From contig OZ005648.1 of assembly GCA_963930645.1 (NCBI GenBank), positions 249,341,436 to 249,405,435 on the forward strand: a stretch of DNA of 64,000 nucleotides, written 5' to 3'. Below are positions 10,647 to 22,622 of this stretch, one piece after another. The translations under genes and the position numbers were made by a program. The stretch is from Salticus scenicus (taxonomy: Eukaryota; Arthropoda; Arachnida; Araneae; Salticidae). The stretch's first letter is position 1. Each line of letters starts with the position of its first letter. Under the pieces are notes generated by a model. It was not told the origin of the DNA and ran no database searches. It was given only the letters and a program-made list of their open reading frames with translations.

Positions 10647-13600
10647 CGTCTAATTTTAATTGTTGTCTGTATCATTTCGTTAGTAGATTTTAAATTATCC
10701 TTTTGATAGATTTACTCTTATTAATTAAAAGTTAAATTTAAAATTAATGTCAGTTCATTACTCAGCAATGAACTACTAAATAAAATGAATGATGTTCGAA
10801 ACTTTATTTATTTTGTATCTTTTCTCTTATATTATCTAATATTTGCCATTTTTTTTTTCTTTGAGAAATTTTTGATCTATACATATAATTTTCTAATCAA
10901 AAAATGACCATTTCAATATTTTAAAACTTATCTAAAATGGGAAAATTTTAAGTCTATTTATTTGTTTTGTAAAGCTAATCTATATCATCGATTTTCGAGA
11001 CTTTAAATAATTATTTTTCTTATACTTTTCTTTAATAACTTACCAATTTACTGTCCCTTATTAAATTTGTGATTTATACATGTATTTAACTTTAAATATT
11101 GATTCATATTTCTTGCTAAAAAATGATCTTAAAATCTTGTTTTTTTTCTTATCTTAATCCTCATGATGATTAAATTTCCCATCTTGATTAACTTGAATTT
11201 ACTATTAAAATTTTAACACACTCAAAATCTTCTCATCACTTCGTTAAAATATATTAATTTTTTCCAAAATCTTTTTCTATTTAAAATGATACCTTCTATT
11301 GTGAACTATTATCATAAAATTAAGTAAATTTGCATATATGTGCATTAAAATATCTATATTAAGCATATTTAAACTTCCTCAAAACTATTTAAACTAAAAA
11401 TTCAACTTTTATTTATTTATTTATTTATTTTTTAATTTTTGAAATATTTTTTAAATGTTTCATCCTTTATAATAAACTAAATCTTACAAAAAAATTATTG
11501 TAAAGATAAATTATAAACATTCAACTTTGGCAGTGTATTTATTTTAATTTTCATATTAATTTAGATTTTTTAAGAAAATTTTATCTTTTGAAAAACCTGA
11601 AATTCCTGTAAAATTTCACATTTCAAACATAAAAAACTTTCTTACTAATTAAATAGTGAATGAATCCACAAAATGATATTCAAATATATTCAGAATATAT
11701 TCAGAATATATATTTGAAAAATAATATTATGAAATGGAAGCGAAACATTAAAAAATAGCAAAACTGTTTCGAAAAATTTTACGAAATAATAATAATACTT
11801 AAAGTTTGAATTTAGTTTTTTTAATTTAAATAGTATTCCAGAAAATTTAAAATTTTTGTTACATTGAATGAAAAAATCTTCATTTATTTATTTATATACT
11901 TATTATTTTTTAAGCCAGTGATTTTTAAAAGCATTTTATAACATCCGCTGTCCCTTTAAATGCATATTTTTTATAAGTCCTACAGGATTTTCTAAATGCA
12001 AAACATATAAAATTCTAAGAATTAAATTAAATCAGAAAATTCCTGGGTTAAAAATGCGTATTTATCTTTAGTACAAAAATTGGTTTTAAATTTACTTTAT
12101 ATTTCTAAAATGAAAATATAGTTGTTACCACTATCGAAATATTTTCTTAAATATTAAAATATATTTTAATGAATCAGACTCAATAATCTATTCATTTGTG
12201 AAAAGAAAATTTTTATTATTATTTTTTTTTTTTTCAATAATATTAAACATATTGAACGCGATTTTTCTTTCTTTCTTTGTTAAAGTTAATAAAAATCTTG
12301 TTTGAAATTAGCGTAGAACTTCTTCATCTTTGCTTAAATCTCTTCTCTTAAAATTTAATATCATTAAAATCTCTTATCTTATCTTTTGTTCGCATTCATC
12401 CTTTTACTCCGCCTTCTTTGTTATACTTTTCATAGTTTTGCAAAATTGAAAAATCAAATTAGATGTAAAATTAATCTTACACCATTTCAATGTTTTAAAT
12501 ACATCCTCACACATTACAAAATATTTTTTTTAAAGAAAAAAGAAATGTACTTGAAAATATCAAAATTTAGGTCCAACGAACGAAAAGAGTCGAAAAGTAA
12601 TTTAATTGGACAAAATTTTTGAAGAGAATGTATTCACTTTGACAACTTATTTTTGTTCCCATCGCCAAGTTTTTTAATCCTGACATTATTAAAAATTCTC
12701 TGATTTTGAAAGGAAGAAGATTTAAGAAAGTAAATGAACAAACATTGAGAAAGCAAATCTAAAAATTTGTATTTAATAATAAGACTGTTCTTTTTTTTCC
12801 TTTCTTATAATCAAATTTCAATTTTTGCGTATCAATGAATTGAAATTATTGAATAAGAAGTAATAAAACTATAATAATATTTTTTTTTAAATGGAAACAA
12901 TATGAAAAATCTGTAAAATTAATTTGAACACGCATTTAATATGCTAAAGTAGATGTTAAAAATTTGAAAATCTTTCATTGCATTAGTGAAAGAAATACTG
13001 AGAATTCAAAACTAAATTACATATGTCTTGTATTACTGTAGATTAATATAAATTACAAATAATACATGTCTTAAATAATATAAAATATACAGATAATATA
13101 ATTTGAACGCAAATACGATTTTAAGAAACTGTTTAAAAAAAAAAAAAATCATTCAGATTTTTGAAATTTTCGTATGTGAAATTTATGTGATGGTAGTTTT
13201 GTTGAAATTTTCACGACACAATTTTCTATATTGAATTATTACTAATTTATTCATATCCATAAATTATGGAAATTGTATTTTGTAGAATTTTTAAATGTCT
13301 TTAGTTACGCGTTGTTTATATATATCTAAAAATTTTCAAATTTAGTTTTTACTGAACATTTAAAGTTACGGTATTTTATAAAAAGGAAATTTGAGGATAT
13401 TCATTGATTTTTAAAATTATGATTTATCTTCAAATAGAATAGATAAAATAATAAAATAAAAATAAAAAATACACTTCTGTATTTGGTGTCCAAATTCAAT
13501 TTTAGATTTCCTATAATAGATAGCTTCAAAATTGCATAATAATGTAATCAGGTGATAAATTTTATCTATTACAGAAGAGTTAACTCCAAACATCATCGCG

Positions 13601-13755
13601 ATATAGTATATAATTATTCTGTTAAGGACATTAGCACAAAAAACTAATCTCCATATTGACAAAGCATTATCAGTACACAAATTATCATTGTCTGTGACAG
13701 ACTTAAAATGTAAATCGTTGTTCAACTGCACTGTTCAATGCATGTTCAAATATTG
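10647..13755. other. AT-rich stretch without recognised genes
   Basis: About 3.1 kb of very AT-rich DNA with many A and T runs separating the first two composite repeat copies. A 78-codon plus frame (12386-12622) and a 104-codon minus frame (13417-13731) show no recognisable domain and have the Lys/Asn/Ile/Phe-rich composition expected by chance here. A short direct repeat of TCAGAATATAT lies near 11690. Confidence 0.6.
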
Positions 13756-14127
13756 TACACTCCTGTTCAAAAGTTTAGCAAGACTTGCAAACGATCAGTT
13801 TCTTTTTTTTCTTTTTTTTTTTTTTTAACTTATTTCTCAATGAAATGTTTATAAGCATTGGTTATTTAAAAAACCGGGTCTTCTTCATGTTTTTCAGTGT
13901 AGATTGGTTTAAGACAACATTTAGGGGATGACAACAAATTGAGTAAAATCAATAATGTTTGTGATCACCCTGTATCGTTAAGTGAAGAAGATCTGTAACT
14001 TTAGGATGTGTTAATAGAGACACAGTACAATTTGTGGATGAATTTGTGTGAAGATAGCATGTTAAATAACGAAAATAAAAGCATTTGTTTTAAAACTTTT
14101 AAAAGAAAAAAAAAAAAAGAAATCAGC
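13756..14127. other. AT-rich stretch left of composite repeat copy 2
   Basis: It begins with CACTCCTGTTCAAAAG, which resembles a Tc1/mariner end, but no partner end was found. It then has long T and A runs. No gene. Confidence 0.4.
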
Positions 14128-17100
14128 AGGTTTTTAAAACTTTCCAACAAGGTTGAAAAGTGTTTATGACTTGGGTTTGTCTGTCTGCCTGTCCGCGCTC
14201 TAACGACCGTAAATATTTTTGGAATATCTTGAAACTTATACATGTGATTCAAGTTCACAATCGGATGTTCCCTATTGAAAATGGAGTTCATACCTCCACT
14301 GGTATGTGTACAGGGACCCCCGAAAATATTTCAAAGCATTGTGTTGTATGAGAGGCATTTCTATAAACCATATTTTCATACCCTTAATGTACAAAAAATT
14401 TAATGAAATTGAAATATACAAGTTCACTATCCAATGTTCCCTATTAAAAATGGAGTTTATACCTCTATTGGTTTGTGTACAGGGACCTCTGAAAATATTT
14501 CAAAACATTGTGTTCTATGAGAGGCATTTCTATAAACCATATTTTCATACCCTTACTATACAAAAATCTTAATGAAATTAAAATATGTTATACAGGTTCA
14601 CTATCGGATGTTCCCTGTTGAAAATAGAGTTTATACCTCTAGTTTGTGTACAGGGACACCTTAAAGTATTTCAAAGCATTGTGTTCTATGAGAGGCATTT
14701 CTATAAACCATATTTCAATACCTTTACTGTGCACAAATCCTAATGAAATTGAAATATGTTATTCAAGTTCACTATCGGATGTTTTCTGTATAAAATGGAG
14801 CAAATACCATACTGATTTGTGTACAGGGACGCACAAAAGTATTCCGAAGCATTGCGTTTTATGAGAGATATTTCTATAAACTAAGTTTTAATAACTTTAC
14901 TTTGCCCGAAGATTTATGAAATTGAAATGTGTTATTTATAAGCACAAAAGAAAATGCTTTGCATAGAATATAGCATGATTAGCATTAGATTTACAGGGTG
15001 ACACAAAAATATTCAGTTATATAAAGAGCTATTAATAAATATTTGCTAAATGTGTACTTTCGTTTACATTAAGCATTTTTACCACTTTCTAACATTTTTA
15101 ACACTTCCCAACAAGGTTGAAATGTGTTAATGACTTTTGTTTGTCTGACTATCTGTCCGTCCGCGCTTTAATTCTGGTAAATATTTGTGGAATTTCTTGA
15201 AACTGATATATGTTATCCAAGTTCACTATCGTATGTTCCCTTTCGAAAATGGAGTTTATACCTCTATTGGTTTGTATACAAGGACATCCGAAAGTATTTC
15301 AGAGCATTGTGTTCTATGAGTGATATTTCTATAAACCATATTTTCATATCTTTACTGTACACATAGCTTAATGAAATTTAAATATGTTATTCAAGTTCAC
15401 TATTGGATTTTTCCTGTATAAAATAAATTAAATACCAACTTTGTTTTATATGCAAGGAAACTAAAAAGTATTCTAAAGCATTGTGTTCTATGAGAGATAT
15501 TTCTATAAATCAAATTTTAATAACTTTACTTTCCACGAAATTTTAGGAAATTGAAATATGTTATTTATATGCACAAAAGAATGCTTCATATAGAATATAG
15601 CATGATTAGCATTAGATTTACAGGGTGACACAAAAATATTCTGTTATATTAAGAGCTATTATTAAAAATTTGCTAGAATTCTACTTTCGTTTACTTTAAG
15701 CATTTTTTAAAACTTTCCAACATTTTTTAAGTGTCAATATGATATCAATTTGTGTATCTGTCCGTCTGTCTGTCAGCCTGCGCGCTAACTGCCGTAAATA
15801 TTTACGAAATATTTTGAAACTGATATATGTTATTTACTTTCACTATTGGATGTTTCCTATTGAAAATTGAGTTTATACCTCTACTGGTTTGTGTACAGGG
15901 ACACCCGAAAGTACTTCAAAGAAATGTGTTCTGTGAGAGGTCTTTCTATAAACCATATTTTCATACCTTTACTGTACAATATCTTCATGAAAGTGAAATA
16001 TGTTATTCAAGTTCACAATTGGATGTTTCCTATATAAAATAGATTACATACCACCACTAGTATATGTACAGGGACACTCAAAAGTACTCCAAAGCATTGC
16101 GTTCTTTATGAGATATATCTATAAATCAAATTTTAATAACTTTACTTTGCACGAAGTTTTAAGAAATTGTAATATGTTATTTATATGCACAAAAGAATGT
16201 TTTGCATAGAATATAGAATGGTTACCATTAGATTTACAGGGTGACATAAAAATATTCAGTTATATTAAGAGCTATTAATAAAAAATTGTTAGAATTGTAC
16301 TTTCGTTTACATTAAGCGTTTTTGACACATTCTATCATTTTTTTAGTGTGAATATAATTTCAATTTGTGTATATGTCTGACTGTTCTTCTGTCCGTCTGT
16401 CTGTCTCTCTGCCTGTTTTTCTGCGCTCTAATTCCCGTAAATATTTATGGAATTTCTTTAAACCGATATATTTAATAGAAGTTCACTATCGGATGTTCTC
16501 TATTGAAAATGGTATGGATACTTCTTCTGGTTTGTGTGCAGGGACACCCAAAAGTATTCGAAAGCATTGTGTCCTATGAGAGGAGTTTCTATAAATCATA
16601 TTTTAACACCTTTAATGTATAGAAACTGTAATGAAATTTTAATGTAATGAAATTTTAATATGTTATTTAATTCCCTATCGGATGTTTCCTATGTAAAATA
16701 GAGTGCATTTCTAACTGTTTTGTGTACAGGGGCACATGAAAGTACTCCAAAGCATTGTGTAGTATATGAGTTATTTTTATAAACCAAATTTTAACATTTT
16801 TATTTTCCACAAAGCTTAATGCAATAGAAATACATTATTCGTATGGACAAAAAAGTGTGCCTTCTATGTAATATAGTATGGTTAGCATTAGATTTACAGG
16901 GCGACACAAAAATAATCAGTTACATTTTGAGGCATTAATAAAAATTTGCTGGAATTGCACTTTTGCTTACATGAACGTTTTAACACTTTCTTATAATTTC
17001 AGTGGGAATATGATTTCAATTTGTGCAACTGTCTGTCTGATTGTCTACCTTTCTATCTGTTTGTCTCCGGCTCCTATCATTCGTAAATATTTTGAGAATT

Positions 17101-17627
17101 TTTTAAAAATGATAGACTCATGTTCCCTATTTAAAATGTCATTAATAGGTCCTGTACAACGTTTACAGGGACAACAACAGCAACAACAATAATAAAAAAA
17201 AACCCAATGTATTAAATTTTAGGACAGAATTTTTTAAAAGCTATATTTAAAAAACTTTCTACTACAAGAATCTTAAAAACATTGACATGTATTATTAATG
17301 TTCTAAAATATTGTTTTGTATAGAATATGATGTGATTAACATTCAGATTTACAGGGCCACAGTAAAATATTCAGAGAGTTTATAAGCTGTAATTATAATC
17401 TAACCGCTGCATTTTTTTTTTGTGTGTGTGTTTAGCCTTTTAACACTTTATAAAATGCCTAAGAGTAATTTTAAAATCAATTAGTCTATCTGTATGTTTT
17501 TCAGTCCTTCTGTCTGTTGTGCGATAACGTAGGCAAAGAATATTAATAGGTATTCGATACAACAATTGCGTACAGTTGGAAAGTGTTACTAATCAATGCA
17601 TACTGCATGATTTTTCTTTCTTGTTTA
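14128..17627 (+). repeat. Composite ~170-bp-monomer repeat element, copy 2
   Basis: Same family and orientation as 7411-10646. The head hairpin is at 14136-14164 (ACTTTCCAACAAGGTTGAAAAGT). Module A repeats at 14249, 14418, 14592 and 14763 (169-174 steps). A second head occurs at about 15100 (CTTCCCAACAAGGTTG). Module B copies lie near 14976, 15600, 16213 and 16876. The tail module (AGTCTATCTGTATG, CTTCTGTCTGTTG, GATAACGTAGGCAAAGAAT) matches the tail of copy 1 nearly base for base and ends near 17627. Internal order differs from copy 1, so modules have expanded or been lost independently. Confidence 0.85.
17160..17210 (+). repeat. CAA-rich microsatellite inside copy 2
   Basis: ACAACAACAGCAACAACAAT followed by an A run, at the position where copy 1 (about 10213) carries an AAGAAAAGAAA stretch. 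Confidence 0.7.
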
Positions 17628-17684
17628 TTTATGATATACAGAATTTTAAACGAAAATTGTTCCCACTTTCAGATAAGTTGAAAA

Positions 17685-18405
17685 ACCACTTTTGAAACAA
17701 TATACTGCAATCGAAATACAAATATTTTAAGTTTCTCATGAAATATAATTATTTTTATGAAAATCGTATTCACTGCACATGAGCAAAATATAGAAATTTT
17801 TTTATTACATAGGTTGAAAGCTAGATATATTAGGCACCTTTTGTCAAAAGTTTCATTTGAATACAGTAAAAATTAAGCAAATTTCCGGCAAAAGAACAAG
17901 CTAGATTTTAAGTATTTTCCAGAGTTGAAAATTTCATAAGGGGTTTTTCACTTGTCGCGTAATTAATTTGGAGATCCAAACATTTCAACCACGCTCCCAA
18001 AGTACTTTTTTGTCAAAAACTCTTTATATAGTTGGAACTCTAACAAACATAAAACATTCACAAAAAAAAAAAAAAAAAAAACTTTTGCAAATTGGTTAAA
18101 GTAATTGGATCTTTAAATTAATTACTGTCGGTCTTCGGAAAACCCTTTATGAAATTTTCAACTCTGAAAAATACCTAAAATCTAGCTCGCTCTTTTGCCG
18201 ACAATTTGCTTAATCTTTACTTTATTCAAAAGAATGTTTGATAAAAGTTGTCCAACATATTTAGCTTTCTACCTATGCAATAAAAAGTTTTCTATCTTTT
18301 GTGCATGTGCAGTGAAAACGTTTTTCATAAAAATGCTCATATTTCATGAGATGTTTAAGATCTTTCTATTTTGGTTGCAGTATGTTGTTTCAAAATTGCC
18401 ACTTT
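17685..18405. repeat. Fold-back repeat: two ~320-bp inverted arms
   Basis: The reverse complement of about 18090-18405 aligns over its whole length with 17685-17995. Shared words include CTCATGAAATAT, CACTGCACATG, TTAAGCAAAT(T/T)..CGGCAAAAGA, GCTAGATTTTA(A/G)GTATTTT, CAGAGTTGAAAATTTCATAA and TAATTAATTT..AGATCCAA. The arms differ at roughly one base in five; the loop near 18000-18085 holds an A19 run. No terminal target duplication could be fixed. A 74-codon frame at 18195-18419 lies wholly in the right arm and is not taken as a gene. Probably an old fold-back transposon. Confidence 0.88.
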
Positions 18406-18599
18406 TACTAAACTTTTGAACATGAGCGTATATTATAAGATGCACTGCAGATTTGACAACCTATGTTTGCATAAATGATACATTTCGGAGATTAAATTGA
18501 TGGAATTAAGACATATTAGTGTGAAGCAAACATTTTTTAGATTCTAGTTTAGAAGATCAAATAAAAAAATAGTAAAATGACTGTTAAGGATTGTTTTTC

Positions 18600-18617
18600 T
18601 CTGTCTCTCTCTCTCTC

Positions 18618-18648
<31 letters not shown>
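18600..18648 (+). repeat. (CT)n plus long A run
   Basis: CTCTGTCTCTCTCTCTCTCT is followed by an uninterrupted run of about 28 A. Simple-sequence DNA. Confidence 0.95.
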
Positions 18649-18651
<3 letters not shown>

Positions 18652-19037
18652 GCAGAATACTTTTTTTAAAACACAGATGATCTGTAGAAGAGCACCATAA
18701 AATTTTACTGAAATAATATTGTTAGTGGCTGCATCACCGTGCTTGCGCATCTTCCTGAGTGAATGAAAATAATCTATAGATGCATATAACATTGTAATCA
18801 GATATTTTATTTTTGGTTATTAAGTAAATATTTCCCAATCATATGATAAAACAAAAAAATTCCCAATATTCGGTCGCACTTCCCTTTTGGTAAAACACGT
18901 TTCGTTCTGCATAATCAAAATCATGTTAAAAAAACTTGTAAAGATGCAATTTCAATGAAGAATACTTATATGAGGGTGCACAAGCACGCTATTGTTATGA
19001 TTACGAAATTTGTAGATGGCAATATCTAGCAATGCAT
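18649..19037. other. Stretch with a short inverted repeat
   Basis: CCGTGCTTGCGCA near 18738 and TGCACAAGCACGC near 18979 pair imperfectly and may be ends of a small ~250-bp element. No reading frame. Confidence 0.3.
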
Positions 19038-19855
19038 TGATCCTTCTAATATTTTTTAAACTAACTTTCTTACTAGATAAATTTTTCCAATATTTTGTAA
19101 TATCTTTTTCCAAATTTTCCGAAAATTTACCTATACCAATTTGCTAGAATGTGCTGGCTAATATCAAATTTAATTTAAGATAGTCAGCATATGTTTTAAA
19201 AAAAAATTGATTACTTTTGTTTTTCAAATTTTAATTTTAAATTGTAATAAGTGCAAATAATTGTCCTTTTAATACAGAAAAAGTTATGAGAGCAAATTAT
19301 GTCTTCAGTCACCATATTGATCCTTCTAGTATTTTTTATACTAACTTTCTCACTAGATAACTTTTTCCATTACTTTGCAATATCATTTTCTAAATTTTCA
19401 TAAAATTTAGCTGTACCAATTTGCTAGAATGTGCTGGCTAATGTCAAATTTAGTTTAAGATAGTTGGTATACGTTCAGAAAAAAATGATTACTTGTTTTT
19501 TTGAAATTTTAATTTTAAATTGTAATACGTGAAAGTAATTAGCCTTTTAATATAGAAAAAATTATGAGAGCAAATATGTCTTCAGTAACCATGTTGGACC
19601 TTCTAGTATTTTTTAAACTAAGTTTCTTACTAGATAACTTTTTCCATTATCTTGCAATATCATTTTCGAAATTTTCATAAAATTTAGCTGTACCAATTTG
19701 ATAGAATGTGTTGGCCAATATCAAATTTAATTTAAGAGAAAAAAATTATTACTAGTGTTTTTTTTAATTTTAACTTTAAATTATAATAAGTGCAAATAAT
19801 TAGCTTTTTAATATAGATAAATTATGAGAGCAAAATATGTCATCAGTCAACAGGA
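19038..19855 (+). repeat. Three tandem copies of a ~278-bp repeat
   Basis: GATCCTTCTA(A/G)TATTTTTT recurs with TTCTA at about 19044, 19324 and 19601 (steps 280 and 277). Each unit then has CTAGATAA(A/C)TTTTTCCA, AATTTGCTAGAATGTG(C/T)TGGC, and ends ATGAGAGCAAA..ATGTCTTCAGT. The third copy has a ~25-base loss (the AGATAGT..GTATACGTT segment). Confidence 0.92.
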
Positions 19856-20667
19856 AATGGAAATAATTTTCAGGAAAAATATCGCTTAGTAACAGTAATG
19901 TCATGTTTGAATGACACAAAATTTTCAAAATGTATAATAAGCATGTCATCAAAGTAAATTTCAGTTTAATTACAAATCATAATACACTGTGTCCACATAT
20001 ATCTTAAGTCGCGAATAATATTTACAGTATGAACTTTTACATGTTAATGATTACATTATTTTTTTGTCTCAGGAAATCGTTAACAAATGTCAAATTCTAA
20101 AACAAGAAAAGAGGATATCATTAGCTCGTTCTTGAAGGAAAAATGTACAAAACGTTATTTAGTTAAAAAATCATATTACATAACGATAATTTCGGGAACA
20201 ATTAATTACTTATTGTTTTAAAATCAGTTAATCTTACCTACATACAATACGGTTGTGTTATATTCAGTTCTTCCTAATCAAAATAATCTCGTGTGTCACT
20301 CGCAAGGCTTTATCTTACCTTGCATTTCTATGCGATAAAGGTAAATTGCAGATTAAGTTATAAGATTAGACTAATAAGGTAAGATAATAAAATTCAAACT
20401 ACTTTGAAAATAATCCAAAATATGTTAAGGAACAGCTTTGTTTTACATATAATTCTGCGTGACGAGGTCTGCCACCCCCTCTCAAACCCCGTTTAATTAC
20501 AATGCCTACTATTATTAAAAAATAAAAATAAATAGAAGGTAATTAATTTGCCTCCAAACATGCCAATCTTCATCAATTTTTTCAAGTGGCGAATTAATAC
20601 GAACTTCGAGATACTAAATTTAAATTTTCTGCAGGTATTTGTTTTTATGTTATGCTTTTAATAGATA
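19856..20667. other. AT-rich stretch with a 12-bp inverted repeat
   Basis: TTATCTTACCTT (20310-20321) and AAGGTAAGATAA (20376-20387) are exact inverses 54 bases apart and can form a stem. Otherwise no gene or known repeat. Confidence 0.5.
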
Positions 20668-20669
20668 TA

Positions 20670-20882
20670 CAGTCGGTAACAAAAGTGTCCAAACACTTGC
20701 AAGAATTCCTATGTAAAAAAAGTACACTTAATGCAGTTTTGTTAAATAAATCCTTGTCGAATCGTGTTCTTACACTGACTAAGAACAGGATTCGGCAAGG
20801 ATTTATTTAACAAAACCGTATGAAGTGTACTTTTTTTACATAGGAATTTTTGCTAGTGTTCGGACACTTTTGTTACCGACTG
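20670..20882. mobile_element. Complete Tc1-type palindromic MITE, 213 bp
   Basis: CAGTCGGTAACAAAAGTGTC at the left and its inverse GACACTTTTGTTACCGACTG-type end at the right, flanked by TA at 20668-20669 and 20883-20884. The inverted arms run almost to the centre (~100 bp each, few mismatches, shared TTGTTAAATAAATCCTTG), so the whole element folds into one hairpin. TIR sequence and TA duplication are those of the Tc1/mariner superfamily. It carries no transposase and would depend on one supplied elsewhere. Confidence 0.93.
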
Positions 20883-21007
20883 TACATACACATCAATCAC
20901 TAAAAATTTGACTTTAGTATTCAGGTAACATCTAAATGTATTCAATGTGTTAAGAAAAAATAGAATTGAAAATAGAACTTCAAAAATTACTTTGCTTACA
21001 GACAGTA

Positions 21008-21697
21008 CACTGAGAAAAAATTCTGTAACTGACATCTAGAATCTAAATTGTGGCTCTAGAAAAAATAGTTCCATGCCATCCTTATAAATTCTAGTTCCCT
21101 TGGGAAGCGACATGTAGAAGCCCCTATTAGAGTTCTAGAGCGTTTGCCTATATTCTCGAGGGCAAAGCTATTTAAAAATCTCTTCAAGTATAAGAGACTA
21201 CAAGAGGCGGGTTTCTGCAACTATAATCTTGGTTTATTACCAAATTCTAGAAAATCAAGCTATTGGGTTGTTCGATAAATAATGTCGTTTTTTAAAACTT
21301 TCGCTTCTAAAAACCAAGGCTTTTTCGAACGTGAAATTTTTCAACTTACCGAAAAATGGCAAAAAGTCATCCAACAAAATGGTCAATATATCACTCATTA
21401 ATGTTTGTTGTTAATATAAATAAATTTACTTTGAAAAACATGAAAAAAAACGACATTATTTATCGAACAACCCAATAGAATTTCTCGCAATATGAATGAT
21501 TTAGAATATTTAGAATATTCAGAATATTGTTTCACCATCTAGAAATGTGTACACTGGAAATTCTTGATAATTTCGTCTATTCAGTTTATTGGCGTGCCTT
21601 ATGCGCATAGCTCGGAAATCTATATTTCTATTTAAAGGATTTAGAAAATGGCCACTTATTCATTCTAGAGAAAAGCGGCATATTTTTTTCCTCAGTG
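21008..21697. mobile_element. TA-flanked inverted-repeat element, interrupted by a mariner MITE
   Basis: The ends CACTGAGAAAAAATTCTG (left) and, read inward from the right, CACTGAGGAAAAAAATATG match imperfectly. Inside, TCTAGAAT and GTGGC(T/C) words sit at similar distances. TA pairs flank both ends (21006-21007, 21698-21699). No transposase. The complete element at 21263-21475 lies inside it, giving a relative age: this one is older. Confidence 0.6.
21263..21475 (+). mobile_element. Mariner-type MITE with 31-bp perfect TIRs
   Basis: TTGGGTTGTTCGATAAATAA opens a 31-bp terminal repeat (21263-21293) repeated perfectly in inverse at 21445-21475, with TA at 21261-21262 and 21476-21477. The inner part still encodes a scrap of a mariner transposase C-terminus (IFQLTEKWQKVIQQNGQYI, about 21330-21400), so it is an internal-deletion derivative of an autonomous mariner. 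The perfect TIRs suggest recent movement. Confidence 0.95.
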
Positions 21698-21699
21698 TA

Positions 21700-22100
21700 T
21701 AGGGTACGGAAAATGAATTTTCTTTCGTGAGCTGTGTTTTTTGACATAGTAAAATATAGCATAGCACTTCCCTTCCATCAACTACATTCAATAGAAAAAA
21801 ACGTTTAGCTTAATTTTGAGTAATCCTATATATTGTCTATAAAATATATGCACATCACATTGTATAATTAAATTTAGTCTTACATGAAACACGCATAACA
21901 CAAAATAAAATATATTTCCAGCAATTCCAAAGCATCACCCCAATATGTTCAAATACTTTAAGTAGCCATCTAAACGAATAATGAATGATTTCCATACCAC
22001 AATCTACACAAAACATGCTTTTACGCATATAAATAAAATATGTTCATTCCATTTTGTTTAGGACAGCCTATAAATGTAATATTGTACTTACCAGAAAATT
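21700..22100. other. AT-rich stretch, nothing recognised
   Basis: No supported gene or repeat. It leads into an antisense fragment of the composite repeat. Confidence 0.5.
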
Positions 22101-22170
22101 TCCCCATAGACGTAATGTATTTGAATTCTCTTGGATGTCCCTGTACACAAACCATTTACTTGATCTCAAC
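22100..22170 (-). repeat. Short antisense fragment of composite repeat module A
   Basis: The reverse complement reads GGTTTGTGTACAGGGACATC followed by a match to the AAGTATTTCAAAGCATTGCG part of module A, in the opposite orientation to all other copies. It lies within a 94-codon plus frame (22054-22338) that is therefore unlikely to be a gene. Confidence 0.65.
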
Positions 22171-22618
22171 GAAAAGTTTGGTGCAGCATCATTATATGAT
22201 ATAGATGTAGAGTACCAAGTTTATACTTCCTGCTACTATTTGTTCCTGAGGTATGCTGATAACAAACAGACACACACATTAACCGCTAAAAACATGTTTC
22301 TTATTTCAAATAACAAAAATTCAATTTCAAAAATTTGACCCCAAAACAATGTTTTCTCTGCCATACACATATGGACAAGAGAAAATAAAAAGTTGCTAAT
22401 ACATGTTTGCAGATTTTCTTTTTAATCTCTCTTACTTTATTTTCAGATTTGTTATTGTTGTTGTCAATAACAGAACTTCACCCAAAATGTTCCACAGTTT
22501 TGAGCATCATTCGCACTAAAAACGATTAATAGGTGTTATAAAAATGTTCCATAACCCATATAGAAGAGTATGACATAGCAATATTTTGAGTTTTTTAATG
22601 TGATTTTTGTATAATGCT
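22171..22618. other. No gene recognised
   Basis: AT-rich DNA with no domain-bearing frame. Confidence 0.5.
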
Positions 22619-22622
22619 TTAA

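Noticed and set aside
13417..13731. 104-codon minus frame
   Set aside because: Composition is that expected for chance frames in AT-rich DNA; no recognisable motif.
18195..18419. 74-codon plus frame
   Set aside because: Wholly within the right arm of the fold-back repeat.
22054..22338. 94-codon plus frame
   Set aside because: Part of it is an antisense fragment of the composite repeat.
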